61,962 nucleotides of DNA, from assembly GCA_036278755.1 (NCBI GenBank), contig DASUKL010000017.1, forward strand, positions 1 through 61,962, in the 5' to 3' direction. This document shows, one piece after another, positions 1-8,330 of the stretch (its first letter is position 1; the number at the start of each line of letters is the position of its first letter). The stretch comes from DASUKL01 sp036278755. GTDB lineage: Bacteria > Chloroflexota > Limnocylindria > Limnocylindrales > CSP1-4. The notes below the pieces were generated by a model. It was not told where the DNA came from. It searched no databases and saw only the letters and a program-made list of their open reading frames with translations. The position numbers and the translations under genes were made by a program.

Positions 1-181
1 GACCTCGTCCCAGGCCCAGGCGCCCAACCAGAATCCCGGCACCAAGATGATCGGTCGGCTCGACATCGTGGGCCCCTTTCCGCTGCGGATCGGTCCATCC
101 TCCCGGACCTATTGTGCCCGTTCGCGCCGCAGGCGCCCGACCGCCGGTCGCGACCCGCGATGTCACGCATCGTAGAATGTG

Positions 182-198
182 TGACCACGATACGAGAC
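182..198 (+). promoter_or_regulatory. Putative IclR-family operator upstream of the VOC gene
   Basis: The 17-mer TGACCACGATACGAGAC lies just upstream of the Shine-Dalgarno of the gene at 209. An inverted, closely similar copy is found at 1600-1616; 14 of the 17 positions agree when oriented alike, and 15 of the 17 in the core that runs into the following GG. A -10-like TAGAAT sits at 173-178, so a bound protein would cover the likely transcription start. Assignment to the IclR protein encoded at 669-1523 is inference from proximity. Bases 1-181 otherwise hold no gene I can support. Confidence 0.5.
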
Positions 199-208
199 GG
201 AGGTCACG

Positions 209-694
209 ATGCAAGCCAGCAACGGCGCGGACGCGGAGAGCCCCATCGTCGGCATGTTCCACGGGGGGGTGAGCGTGAGCGACCTGGACCGATCGATGCA
301 GTTCTACGTCGACGTGCTTGGGCTCCAGGTCCTCGCCCAGCGCGATGCGACGGACGACTACCTGCGCGAGATGCACAGCCTCCCGTTCAGCGTGGTGCGC
401 ATGGCATTCCTCGCCGTGCCGAACAGCACCACCGTCGTCGAGCTACTGGAATACCAGGGCGTCGACCGGCACCGCCCGACGTATGCCCCTCCGGACCCAG
501 CGACGGGGCATCTGTGCTTTCTCGTGGCCGACATCCAGGCGATCGACGCGCGCTTGCGCGCTGCCGGCGTGCGGGCCCGGTCCGAGGCTCCGGTCGAGAT
601 CACCGCAGGGCCGAACAAGGGATCTTGGGCGGTCTACTTCGAGGACCCAGATGGGTTCCCGATCGAGTTCATCCAGCGGCAGGGCCGGGGCTGA
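209..694 (+). CDS. VOC (glyoxalase/bleomycin resistance) family protein
   Basis: A 161-residue protein of the vicinal-oxygen-chelate fold, which includes glyoxalases, ring-cleavage dioxygenases and epimerases. The first beta-alpha module reads FHGGVSVSDLDRSMQFYVDVLG, with a probable metal ligand at the first His; the second contains GHLCFLVADIQAIDARLRAAG and ends in YFEDPDGFPIEFIQ, which carries the usual terminal Glu ligand. Length is normal for a two-module single-domain VOC protein. GGAGGT stands 7 bases before ATG 209. The 3' end overlaps the convergent IclR gene by 26 bases. The shared operator suggests that it belongs to the same catabolic regulon as the lactonase operon; the substrate cannot be read from the sequence. 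Confidence 0.85.
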   Translation: MQASNGADAESPIVGMFHGGVSVSDLDRSMQFYVDVLGLQVLAQRDATDDYLREMHSLPFSVVRMAFLAVPNSTTVVELLEYQGVDRHRPTYAPPDPATGHLCFLVADIQAIDARLRAAGVRARSEAPVEITAGPNKGSWAVYFEDPDGFPIEFIQRQGRG

Positions 695-1523
695 CCGGCG
701 ACCCTGGATCGGCGTTCGGGGCCTTTCGCCCCATCGCTGCTGATACGCGGTCCGCGGTGCTGCGCACCCGGCCGGCCAGCTTCACAAGTGCCTGGCCTTC
801 GAACTCGTGCTTGAGGCCGGCGACGCTGACAGCGGCGATGACATCCCCGCTGGCATCGCGGACAGGGGCTCCCAAAGCGCCGACGCCGACGGTGACGTCT
901 TCAAGGGACACCACGTAGCCCGATACGCGCGAGCGCCCAGCGTCCGCTCGGAGTGCCTCCGCTGCTGTCAGGGTGTGCGGGGTGAGTGGTGGGAACGGGG
1001 CCTCAGCCAGGTAACCCTCGAGCTCCTCCGCCGACAGGGAGGCCAAGAGGACGCGCGGCCCGGCCCCGCAGTACAGGGGCAGCACGCCTCCGAGCCGGAG
1101 GGCGAGCACGTCGACGTTGGAGCCCGCGAGGCGGCTGATGCATGTGGCCTGCCGGCCATGGCGGACAGTGAGGAAAGCCGTCAGGCCCGTGGCGTCTCGG
1201 AGCGTACGTAGCTCGGGCTCGGCGATCGCCCGAAGGTCGAGGCGGCTCTCGACCACGGAGCCAAGCTCCATCAGCCACAGGCCAAGCCCGAAGGTACCGT
1301 CGGGGAACCTGTCAAGGAGTCCCGTCCGCTCCATCGAGGTCAGCAGGCGATACGTCGTGCTCTTGTTCGCCCCGATGCGGGCCGCGACTTCCGACGGTCC
1401 GGCCCTCGTGACGTCGTTAGCAAAGGCGTCGAGGATCGCGCGGACCTTGTTCAGGACCAGGATCCCCTCCTGGCGGCCCTGAGCTGGGGTGGCCTCATGG
1501 CTCGGCCGAAGGGAGTTGGGCAT
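669..1523 (-). CDS. IclR family transcriptional regulator
   Basis: A 284-residue one-component regulator. Residues about 20-85 form the IclR winged helix: KVRAILDAFAND, then the recognition region ARIGANKSTTYRLLTSMERTGLL. The rest is the IclR effector domain, with the family-typical YCGAGPRVLLASL and GYVVSLEDVTVGVGALGAPVRD segments. ATG at 1523 is chosen over an in-frame GTG at 1532. It is transcribed divergently from the lactonase operon and converges on the VOC gene. The dyads at 182-198 and 1600-1616 are its likely targets. IclR proteins usually sense small carboxylates or sugar acids; the ligand here is unknown. Confidence 0.9.
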   Translation of the reverse strand: MPNSLRPSHEATPAQGRQEGILVLNKVRAILDAFANDVTRAGPSEVAARIGANKSTTYRLLTSMERTGLLDRFPDGTFGLGLWLMELGSVVESRLDLRAIAEPELRTLRDATGLTAFLTVRHGRQATCISRLAGSNVDVLALRLGGVLPLYCGAGPRVLLASLSAEELEGYLAEAPFPPLTPHTLTAAEALRADAGRSRVSGYVVSLEDVTVGVGALGAPVRDASGDVIAAVSVAGLKHEFEGQALVKLAGRVRSTADRVSAAMGRKAPNADPGSPVSPGPAAG

Positions 1524-1599
1524 CCCGGTCACGGTAGCAGAGGGACCGGGGCACGAGAGAGCCTTGACATTGGCCTATAATTGCACAGTCCGAAGCACC

Positions 1600-1616
1600 G
1601 TCTCGCATAGTGGTAC
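1600..1616 (-). promoter_or_regulatory. Putative IclR operator in the iclR/lactonase divergent region
   Basis: Read on the minus strand, GTACCACTATGCGAGAC is an imperfect palindrome (GT..C.C / G.G..AC) closely matching the site at 182-198. It lies between the iclR start (1523) and the lactonase start (1663). A TATAAT occurs at 1576-1581 on the plus strand, which would place the site just downstream of a plus-strand transcription start. Function is inferred from position and recurrence. Confidence 0.5.
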
Positions 1617-1662
1617 ATGGCCAGCGAGGCGACCCATCCCCGCGCTCGGAGGAGCGGTGGTC

Positions 1663-2544
1663 GTGAGACCGCGCATCGAGCTCTTAGCATCCGGCCTGCG
1701 CTACCCCGAGGGTCCGGTTCGGCATGGCGTCCGGGACGTGACCTTCGTCGAGCTCGCGGGCCAGCGCATCCAGCGGTGGTCCGACGGCCACCTCGACGTG
1801 GTGGCCAGCCTAGGTGGCGCCCCGAACGGGGCGACCCTCGGCGCGGACGGCGCGCTATACGTGGCCAACAACGGAGGGCTAGCACCGACGTCGCCATCCG
1901 AGATGTGGTTCGCCGATGACGGCGTCAGCGGTCGGCTCCAACGCGTGAGCCTCGACGGGGCCGTGGAAGACCTCGCCGCCGACCTGCCGGGGCCCGCGAC
2001 CCATCGGCCGAACGACCTTCGCTTCGGGCCCGATGGATGGCTGTACTACACGGATCCCGGCAACTGGGAGGTCTTCCCCGATCGGACAGGCTACGAGGGC
2101 GGAGCGGTCTGCCGCATGGGCCCCGACGGCGGACTGGATCTGTTCGCCTCCCTGGACGAATTCGCCAATGGGCTCGCCTTCTCACCGGACTGGGGACGGC
2201 TCTTCGTCGCACAGTCGATGAACGGCCGGGTCCAGAGCTTCGATCTCCGGGACCCGGAACGTCGACCGGTGGAGTTCTGCCGGGTGCCTGCTGGTGCGCC
2301 CGACGGGATCGCCTTCGATATCGAAGGTCGGCTCTACGTGGCCGGGAGCCTCGCCGACGACGGGGGAGACGCCATCTACATCTACGATCCGGACGGGACC
2401 CTCGAGGCCGCGCTGGAGCTTCCTCCCGGCTCCGACCCGACCAACCTCTGCCTCGGGGACGATGGCATCTATGTGACTCTGGGCCTCGGCGGACAGCTGG
2501 TCTTCGTCGATCACCCTGCCAAGCCGGCGCCGTTGCTTCCATGA
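1663..2544 (+). CDS. SMP-30/gluconolactonase/LRE family protein
   Basis: A 293-residue six-bladed beta-propeller of the SMP-30/gluconolactonase family, which hydrolyses sugar lactones in a metal-dependent way. Visible family landmarks are LRYPEGPV near the N-terminus (metal-ligand Glu), HRPNDLRFGPDGWLYYTDPG (Asn-Asp metal/substrate region), NGLAFSPDW and APDGIAFDIEGRLYVA (Asp ligand). GTG 1663 is preferred because GGAGGAG stands 8 bases upstream; a second GTG at 1657 is too close to it. The stop overlaps the next ATG (ATGA). The downstream transketolase suggests a sugar or sugar-acid route, with this enzyme opening a lactone. Confidence 0.85.
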   Translation: MRPRIELLASGLRYPEGPVRHGVRDVTFVELAGQRIQRWSDGHLDVVASLGGAPNGATLGADGALYVANNGGLAPTSPSEMWFADDGVSGRLQRVSLDGAVEDLAADLPGPATHRPNDLRFGPDGWLYYTDPGNWEVFPDRTGYEGGAVCRMGPDGGLDLFASLDEFANGLAFSPDWGRLFVAQSMNGRVQSFDLRDPERRPVEFCRVPAGAPDGIAFDIEGRLYVAGSLADDGGDAIYIYDPDGTLEAALELPPGSDPTNLCLGDDGIYVTLGLGGQLVFVDHPAKPAPLLP

Positions 2545-3392
2545 CCGAGCCTCTCGATCCCGATGCGCTGCGGGCCATCGCCAAACAGGTGCGCGTCCAT
2601 TGCTTGCGGTCCGTAGGCCGGGCCGGGGCTGGCCACATCGGAGGACCGCTGTCGGCGGCCGAGATCCTCGTGGCCCTCTACTTCCGCATCCTGCGGATCC
2701 GCCCTGAGGAGCCCGACTGGCCGGATCGGGACCGATTCATCCTGTCGAAGGGGCACTCGTCCATCGCGCTCTACGCGACCATGGCCCTGCGTGGCTACTT
2801 CCCTGTCGAGGAGCTCGCCACCTTCGACGCCATGGGATCGCGACTCCAGGGCCATCCCGATATGACCCGGCTCCCTGGCCTGGACATGTCCACGGGTTCT
2901 CTTGGTATGGGCCTCTCGGTCGGGCTCGGGATGGCGTTGGGAGCACGGCTCCGGGGCGGGCGGGAGCGTGTCTACGTCCTCCTCGGTGACGGGGAGTGTC
3001 AGGAAGGCGAGGTCTGGGAGGCTGCCTTCACGGCCAGCCGCTACGGCCTCAGCAACCTCATCGCCATCGTCGATGCCAACGGGCTCCAGCAGTACGGCTG
3101 GCCGGGGGATGCCCCAGGCGAGCGCCAGGGACCATGGCCGCCCGGTGCGCTCGTTGGACAGTGGAGTGCCTTCGGTTGGCGGGTCATCGAGGCCGATGGG
3201 CACGACGTTCCTGGACTGATCAGCGCCTTGGAATCGGCCGCCCGGCCGTCGGGCGCACCCGTGGTCGTGATCGCTCGCACGACGAAGGGACATGGCGTCT
3301 CGTTCATCGACGGTCGTTACGAGTGGCACGCTCGCGTGCCCACCGACGATGAGGTGGAGAGGGCGCTGGAGGAGCTCGATGCAGCGTCCTGA
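2541..3392 (+). CDS. Transketolase, N-terminal subunit
   Basis: A 283-residue thiamine diphosphate (ThDP)-binding half of a split transketolase. The N-terminal half carries FILSKGHSSIALYATMALRG, a substrate-side His motif, and the ThDP/Mg motif GDGECQEGEVWEAA...NLIAIVDANG. Length matches stand-alone TktA-type subunits. It starts at ATG 2541, overlapping the lactonase stop, and overlaps the C-terminal subunit gene by 14 bases, so the two are almost certainly translationally coupled into one heteromeric enzyme. It would transfer a two-carbon ketol unit between sugar phosphates. The actual donor is unknown; split transketolases also serve specialised sugar-catabolic routes. Confidence 0.9.
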   Translation: MTEPLDPDALRAIAKQVRVHCLRSVGRAGAGHIGGPLSAAEILVALYFRILRIRPEEPDWPDRDRFILSKGHSSIALYATMALRGYFPVEELATFDAMGSRLQGHPDMTRLPGLDMSTGSLGMGLSVGLGMALGARLRGGRERVYVLLGDGECQEGEVWEAAFTASRYGLSNLIAIVDANGLQQYGWPGDAPGERQGPWPPGALVGQWSAFGWRVIEADGHDVPGLISALESAARPSGAPVVVIARTTKGHGVSFIDGRYEWHARVPTDDEVERALEELDAAS

Positions 3393-4374
3393 CGCGAGAC
3401 CCGACGCCGTCCGATCCCAGCGGGAAGCGTATGGCGCTACGCTCTGCGACATCGCCGACGAGGAGCCCCGGCTGCTAGTCCTTGACGGCGACCTAGCCAA
3501 CTCGACCAAAGCCGACATCTTCGCCGAGCGGCACCCGTCGCGCTTCATCCAGATGGGGATCGCCGAGCAGAACCTGGTCGCGGTCGCGGCCGGCCTGGCC
3601 ACCGAGGGCTTCATCCCGGTGGTGAACACCTTCGCCAGCTTCATCGCCTATCGGGCCCTCGATCAAGTTCGAGTGGTCGTGGCTCAGCCGAGGCTGAACG
3701 TCAAGTTGGCCGGCAGCTACAGCGGGTTGCTCACGGGCCGTACCGGCAAGACCCACCAGTGCTTCGACGACCTCGCCATCATGCGCAACCTGCCGGGCAT
3801 GGTCGTCCTCGCTCCTGCTGACGACGTGGAGACTGCGGGCGCGCTCCGTGCTGCAGTGGAGCACGTCGGGCCGGTCTACATCCGTCTGACCCGCGATCCG
3901 GCGGCTCGTCTCAAGGGATCGGCCGGCCGCTTCCAGATCGGGCCCGCGATCCCACTGCGGGCCGGACGCGATGCCACCTTATTCTCTACGGGTCAGCAGA
4001 CCGTTCGCTCGCTCGAGGCGGCGCGACTCCTGGCCGAACGCGACATCAGCATCGCGGTCGTCCACCTGCCGACCCTCAAGCCCTTCGATGTCACCACCGT
4101 CGTCGACGCCCTCTCGCTCACCCCCCTGGCCGTCACGGCCGAGGAGCATGCGGTCACCGGTGGGCTGGGTGGTCTGATCGCGGAGACGTTGACCGACCGT
4201 CGGCCGATGCCGCTGCTCCGCCTCGGCATCGACGACACCTGGGGCGAATCCGCGCCCAACGAGGCCCTGCTGGAGCGTCACGGCCTCGACGCCGCCCAGA
4301 TGGCGAAGGCGATCGAGGCCTTCGTCCGCCTGCATCGCCAGCCGATCAGCCCGAGCCGTCAAGAAGGAGCCTGA
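3379..4374 (+). CDS. Transketolase, C-terminal subunit
   Basis: A 331-residue pyrimidine-binding and C-terminal half of a split transketolase. It carries MGIAEQNLVAVAAGLATEG with the catalytic Glu that activates ThDP, then FASFIAYRALDQVR, and the Rossmann-like C-terminal domain (GQQTVRSLEAARLLAERDISIAVVHLPTLKPFD). ATG 3379 lies inside the end of the N-terminal subunit gene and is preceded by GGAGGAG. It forms the heterodimer with the product of 2541-3392. Only 1 base separates it from the aminotransferase gene, which argues for one transcript. Confidence 0.9.
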   Translation: MQRPDARPDAVRSQREAYGATLCDIADEEPRLLVLDGDLANSTKADIFAERHPSRFIQMGIAEQNLVAVAAGLATEGFIPVVNTFASFIAYRALDQVRVVVAQPRLNVKLAGSYSGLLTGRTGKTHQCFDDLAIMRNLPGMVVLAPADDVETAGALRAAVEHVGPVYIRLTRDPAARLKGSAGRFQIGPAIPLRAGRDATLFSTGQQTVRSLEAARLLAERDISIAVVHLPTLKPFDVTTVVDALSLTPLAVTAEEHAVTGGLGGLIAETLTDRRPMPLLRLGIDDTWGESAPNEALLERHGLDAAQMAKAIEAFVRLHRQPISPSRQEGA

Positions 4375-4375
4375 C

Positions 4376-5641
4376 ATGGACGACGTGAGCACTGCACAGG
4401 AGCCTCTCCTGGCTGGCACGGCCCCTGGCCACGATCACCTGGCCTGGGCCTCGGCCTCGGGAGCTCATGTGCGCAGCGCCGACGGGCGGGACCTGATCGA
4501 CTTCACCTCGGGCGTCTTCGTCGCGAACACGGGCCACTGCCATCCCCGGGTGGTCACGGCCATCCAGGAGCAGGCTGCCAAGCTCCTGAACTGCTACGAC
4601 GCTCCCCACCCCCTTCGCGACGAGGTCGTTCGTCGGCTCACGGAGCTCACCGGTCCGCCCTTCGACGCCGTGTCGCTGACCACCACTGGCGCTGAAGCGA
4701 TCGATTCCGCCGTCAAGGCGGCGAAGGCCTACACGGGTCGGTATGAAACGCTCTCATTCTCGTGGGCATTCCACGGCAAGACGCTAGCGGCACTGTCCCT
4801 ATCGGGCCTTCCGGGTACTCGACGGGGGGTCGGTCCCGTGATGCCAGGTTCGATCGTGGGCCTCTACCCGACGTGCTACCACTGCCCGCTGGGCCTGACG
4901 TACCCCGAGTGTGGTGTCGCCTGCTTCGACGCCTCCGGTGAGATCTTCCGGGCCAACACGACGGGCAGCCTGGCCGCTGTCGTCGTGGAGGCGTATCTGG
5001 GTGCTGGCGGCGCGTTCGTCGCCCCGCCTGAGTTCTGGCCGAAGGTTCGGGCCTTCGCCGATGCCCAGGGCGCGGTGCTCATCCTCGACGAGATCCAGAC
5101 GGGCTTCGGCCGTACCGGCACGATGTTCGCCTTCCAGCAGTTCGGGATCGTGCCGGACGTCCTGGTCGTGGCCAAGGGCATGGCGAGCGGGTTGCCGATG
5201 AGCGCCGTGATCAGCCGACGGGAGATCCTCGAATCGCTTGCACCGGGAGTGATGGCGAGCACGTACGGGGGCAATCCGCTGTCCTGTGCCGCTTGCCTCG
5301 CCACCCTCGATGTGCTGGAGGACGAGCGGCTTCCTGAGCGCGCCGCGCGTCTGGGGCAGCAGGCCCTTGCCAGGATGTCGTCCTGGGTCGGTCGCGTGGC
5401 CGGCGTCGGTGACGTACGGGGCATCGGTCTCGCGTTCGGCATCGAACTCGTCGGCCCTGACGGGTCACCCGACCCGGAGCATGCCCTTCGCGCCCTCTAT
5501 GCGGCGGAACGCGAAGGCGTCGTGACCCTTCCTCCAGCCGGTCCGTACGGCAACGTCGTGCGACTCGCACCACCCCTCGTCATCTCCGAAGGCGACCTCG
5601 ACGAAGGCATCAGTGCCCTCGAGCGTGCCTTGCCGCAGTGA
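4376..5641 (+). CDS. Class III PLP-dependent aminotransferase
   Basis: A 421-residue omega-aminotransferase of the GABA/ornithine aminotransferase fold. Visible motifs are the ALILDEIQTGFGRTG cofactor strand (Asp and Gln contacts), LVVAKGMASGLPMSA with the Schiff-base Lys267, and TYGGNPLSCAACLATLDVLE. Full length for the family. AAGGAG precedes ATG 4376. Its place between transketolase and a solute importer suggests that it moves an amino group from or to a terminal amine or aldehyde intermediate of the pathway. 4-Aminobutyrate aminotransferase is the nearest textbook label, but the substrate is not determined. Confidence 0.9.
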   Translation: MDDVSTAQEPLLAGTAPGHDHLAWASASGAHVRSADGRDLIDFTSGVFVANTGHCHPRVVTAIQEQAAKLLNCYDAPHPLRDEVVRRLTELTGPPFDAVSLTTTGAEAIDSAVKAAKAYTGRYETLSFSWAFHGKTLAALSLSGLPGTRRGVGPVMPGSIVGLYPTCYHCPLGLTYPECGVACFDASGEIFRANTTGSLAAVVVEAYLGAGGAFVAPPEFWPKVRAFADAQGAVLILDEIQTGFGRTGTMFAFQQFGIVPDVLVVAKGMASGLPMSAVISRREILESLAPGVMASTYGGNPLSCAACLATLDVLEDERLPERAARLGQQALARMSSWVGRVAGVGDVRGIGLAFGIELVGPDGSPDPEHALRALYAAEREGVVTLPPAGPYGNVVRLAPPLVISEGDLDEGISALERALPQ

Positions 5642-5696
5642 TGGCGTCATCGGCGATCCAGCCAACGTATCAAGCAGTCAGAGGAGGATGACCCGG

Positions 5697-7325
5697 ATGG
5701 TCCATTCACCAAGCTCCGACCACGCCTCCCGGAAGGGCAGGCCCAGACTCCTGGCGGTGCTGGCGATCACGGCGGCCCTCATGGCCGGGTGCAGCGGCCA
5801 GGCACCTGCATCGTCGTCCCCGTCCGGAAGCGCCTCATCGGGCGCCTCATCCGCGCCGACCACGCCTGCCGGCTCGCCGGTCTCCGGGGGCACGTTGACC
5901 TTCGCTCGCAACGCAGACGTCATCAGCTGGGACCCCATCATCCCGACCGACAACCCGTCCATCTGGGCCCAGCTCAATATCTACGATCAGCTCGTGCGCG
6001 TCGCCAAGGACGCACAGTCCGTCGAACCGGACCTTGCCACCGCATGGGACATCTCCCCCGATGGCAAGACCTATACCTTCCACCTCCGGCCGGGCGTCAC
6101 GTTCTCCGACGGCACCCCGGTCAAGGCAAGCGATGTCCAGTTCTCGCTTGATCGGGTGGCCACGGACAAGGAGTCGCTGTGGGGCTTCCTGTTCCCCAAG
6201 ATGGACATCACCGCTCCGGACGACGCCACGGTGGTGATCACGCTCGATGCGCCGTGGGCGCCGCTCCTTGCCGACCTCTCCGTCTTCGCCGCCTCGATCA
6301 TCCCGCAGGCCTACTTCGAGCAGGTCGGCGAGCAGGCCTTCGGGGACAAGCCGATCGGCTCCGGACCGTTCGTCCTGGCAGACTGGCAGAAAGGGAGCGT
6401 GGCAGTCCTCAAGCGCAATCCGACCTACTGGGACCAGCCCAAGCCGTACCTCGATGAGGTGGACCTGAAGGTCGTGGCCGAGGACAACACCAGGATGCTC
6501 CAGGTCCAGTCGGGCCAGCTGGACATCGCCACCGACGTCCCGTTCAACCAGATCGACGCGCTCAAGAAGAGCGCCGACCTGGATGTCCAGATCTCACCGG
6601 TCATCGGGACGTATTGGATCCAGTTCAACCAGAAGTTGCCTCAGTTCCAGGACATGCACGTCCGCCAGGCGATCAATTGGGCGGTGGACAAGGAGGCACT
6701 CATCAAGTCCGTGCTGTTCGGCTACGGTGAGCCGGCCTACGGCTATCTGGGCAAGATGCTCTACAGCGACTTGCAGGATGCGCCATATGGCTATGACGTG
6801 GCCAAGGCCAAGGACCTCATGAGCCAGAGCAAGTACCCGAACGGCTTCGCGGTCACCTTGCTCACTGCGGCCGGCGACACCATCGGCCAGCAGGTCGCCG
6901 TCATCGTCAAGGCACAACTCGCCGAGATCGGGATCACCGTCAACATCCAGCAGGAAGAGGCGGCGTCCGCCTTCCAGAAGCAGGTCGACGGCGACTACGA
7001 GATGATCGAGTACTACATGACGAGCGACATCATCGATCCAGCGGAGAACACGACGTATGCGGCCGCCGGTGATGGCGGGTCGAATGCGGTCTACACGTAC
7101 TACAACAATCCGATGGTGAACGACCTCGTGCGGGCGTCGAACACCGAGATGGATGCCACCAAGCGCGAAGCGGACTACCTGAAGATCCAGCAGCTCGTCC
7201 ATGAGGATGCTCCGATGCTCTTCCTCTTCTGGCAGCCGGCACGCACGGCCGTACGCCAGGACATCCATGGCTTCCAGGTGCTTCCTACAGCGAATTACCG
7301 CCTGTGGGAGGTGTGGAAGTCGTAA
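5697..7325 (+). CDS. ABC transporter substrate-binding lipoprotein (SBP_bac_5 type)
   Basis: A 542-residue solute receptor of the peptide/nickel/opine class (cluster C). The N-terminus has a basic start, a hydrophobic core and the lipobox LMAGC, followed by a Ser/Ala/Pro-rich tether and the mature domain GGTLTFARNADVISWDP. The family signature lies around YTFHLRPGVTFSDGTPVKASDV. ATG 5697 stands 9 bases after GAGGAGG; ATG 5688 is in frame but abuts that Shine-Dalgarno. It is lipid-anchored and delivers the ligand to the permeases encoded at 7389-9190. A perfect hairpin follows the stop codon. The ligand could be a peptide, oligosaccharide or opine-like compound. Confidence 0.92.
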   Translation: MVHSPSSDHASRKGRPRLLAVLAITAALMAGCSGQAPASSSPSGSASSGASSAPTTPAGSPVSGGTLTFARNADVISWDPIIPTDNPSIWAQLNIYDQLVRVAKDAQSVEPDLATAWDISPDGKTYTFHLRPGVTFSDGTPVKASDVQFSLDRVATDKESLWGFLFPKMDITAPDDATVVITLDAPWAPLLADLSVFAASIIPQAYFEQVGEQAFGDKPIGSGPFVLADWQKGSVAVLKRNPTYWDQPKPYLDEVDLKVVAEDNTRMLQVQSGQLDIATDVPFNQIDALKKSADLDVQISPVIGTYWIQFNQKLPQFQDMHVRQAINWAVDKEALIKSVLFGYGEPAYGYLGKMLYSDLQDAPYGYDVAKAKDLMSQSKYPNGFAVTLLTAAGDTIGQQVAVIVKAQLAEIGITVNIQQEEAASAFQKQVDGDYEMIEYYMTSDIIDPAENTTYAAAGDGGSNAVYTYYNNPMVNDLVRASNTEMDATKREADYLKIQQLVHEDAPMLFLFWQPARTAVRQDIHGFQVLPTANYRLWEVWKS

Positions 7326-7335
7326 CGCATCGATC

Positions 7336-7372
7336 GTCGGAGGGCAGGGTCGCCACGACCCTGCCCTCCGAC
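7336..7372 (+). terminator. Perfect 17-bp hairpin between receptor and permease genes
   Basis: The arms 7336-7352 and 7356-7372 are perfect reverse complements, with a 3-base CCA loop. The right arm is followed only by a weak GTTTG run, so this is more likely a 3' mRNA-stability or partial-termination element than a full intrinsic terminator. It would let the receptor accumulate over the membrane components, as is common for ABC receptor genes. The role is inferred; the symmetry is directly visible. Confidence 0.7.
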
Positions 7373-7388
7373 GTTTGCTGATCGGATC

Positions 7389-8330
7389 ATGCTCGGCTTC
7401 ATCGCTCGACGGCTCCTGCTCCTCATCCCGGTCGCCATCGGCGTCACCCTCTTCACGTTCTTCCTGGTGCGCCTGATCCCTGGCGACCCGGCGCAGAACA
7501 TGCTTGGCGTCCACGCCACACCCGAGCTCCTTGCCCAGTTGAGGGCGCGGCTTGGACTGGACCGCCCCCTTCCGGCGCAGTACTTCATCTTCATCTCGCA
7601 GCTGCTACACGGCGATCTCGGGACGTCGTACTACTTCGGCCAACCGGTCCTCAGTCTGGTGGCCGAACGGGTCACGCCCACGATCTTCCTGCTCGCCTAC
7701 TCGGCGTTGATCACGACGGTCGTGTCGTTCCCGGCGGCGATCCTTGCTGCTCTGCGACGGGACTCGTTCTGGGACCAGGCGGTCAGGTTCACGTTCGTCT
7801 TCGGGATCAGCCTGCCGAGCTACTGGCTGGGCATCGTCTTGATCCTGTTGCTGGCTGTTGCGGTTCCCTTGTTTCCGGTCGGCGGCTATGGCACGACGTT
7901 CTTGGAGCATCTCTGGTACCTGTTCCTCCCGGCGCTGACCATCGCTCTGGGAGTCATCCCCATCGTCCTTCGAGCCTTACGTGGAAGCTTGATCGAGGTC
8001 CTCCAGGCGGACTTCATGGACACCGCTCGCTCGAAGGGCTTGCCGCCCCACGTCGTTCTCCTGCGACACGGCGTGCGTAATGCGCTGCTCCCCGCGATCA
8101 CCGTCTTAGCGGTCAACGTCGGCTGGCTGATCGGGGGCACGGTGATCATCGAGAACGTCTTCGCGATCCCCGGCCTCGGACAGCTGATGATCTTCGCCGT
8201 CAGTGCTCGCGACTACCCCACGGTCCAGGCAGTCACGCTCGTGTTCGCCGTCCTGGTGGTGGTGGTGTATCTCGTTGCCGATGCGACGTACTTCGCGCTG
8301 GACCCTCGCGTGCGAGGTCAACTCCGGTGA
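7389..8330 (+). CDS. ABC transporter permease (OppB/DppB type)
   Basis: A 313-residue inner-membrane subunit. It begins with the hallmark MLGFIARRLLLLIPVAIGVTLFTFFLVRLIPGDP of DppB proteins and carries the EAA-loop segment FMDTARSKGLPPHVVLLRHGVRNALLPAIT that contacts the ATPases. About six membrane segments are apparent. It pairs with the permease encoded at 8327. The stop overlaps the GTG of the next gene. It forms the translocation path for the ligand bound by the lipoprotein encoded at 5697. Confidence 0.93.
   Translation: MLGFIARRLLLLIPVAIGVTLFTFFLVRLIPGDPAQNMLGVHATPELLAQLRARLGLDRPLPAQYFIFISQLLHGDLGTSYYFGQPVLSLVAERVTPTIFLLAYSALITTVVSFPAAILAALRRDSFWDQAVRFTFVFGISLPSYWLGIVLILLLAVAVPLFPVGGYGTTFLEHLWYLFLPALTIALGVIPIVLRALRGSLIEVLQADFMDTARSKGLPPHVVLLRHGVRNALLPAITVLAVNVGWLIGGTVIIENVFAIPGLGQLMIFAVSARDYPTVQAVTLVFAVLVVVVYLVADATYFALDPRVRGQLR

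Noticed and set aside
1564..1581. TTGACA (1564-1569) and TATAAT (1576-1581) as one sigma-70 promoter
   Set aside because: They are separated by only 6 bases, far from the 16-18 needed. Either hexamer could serve alone, but not as a pair.
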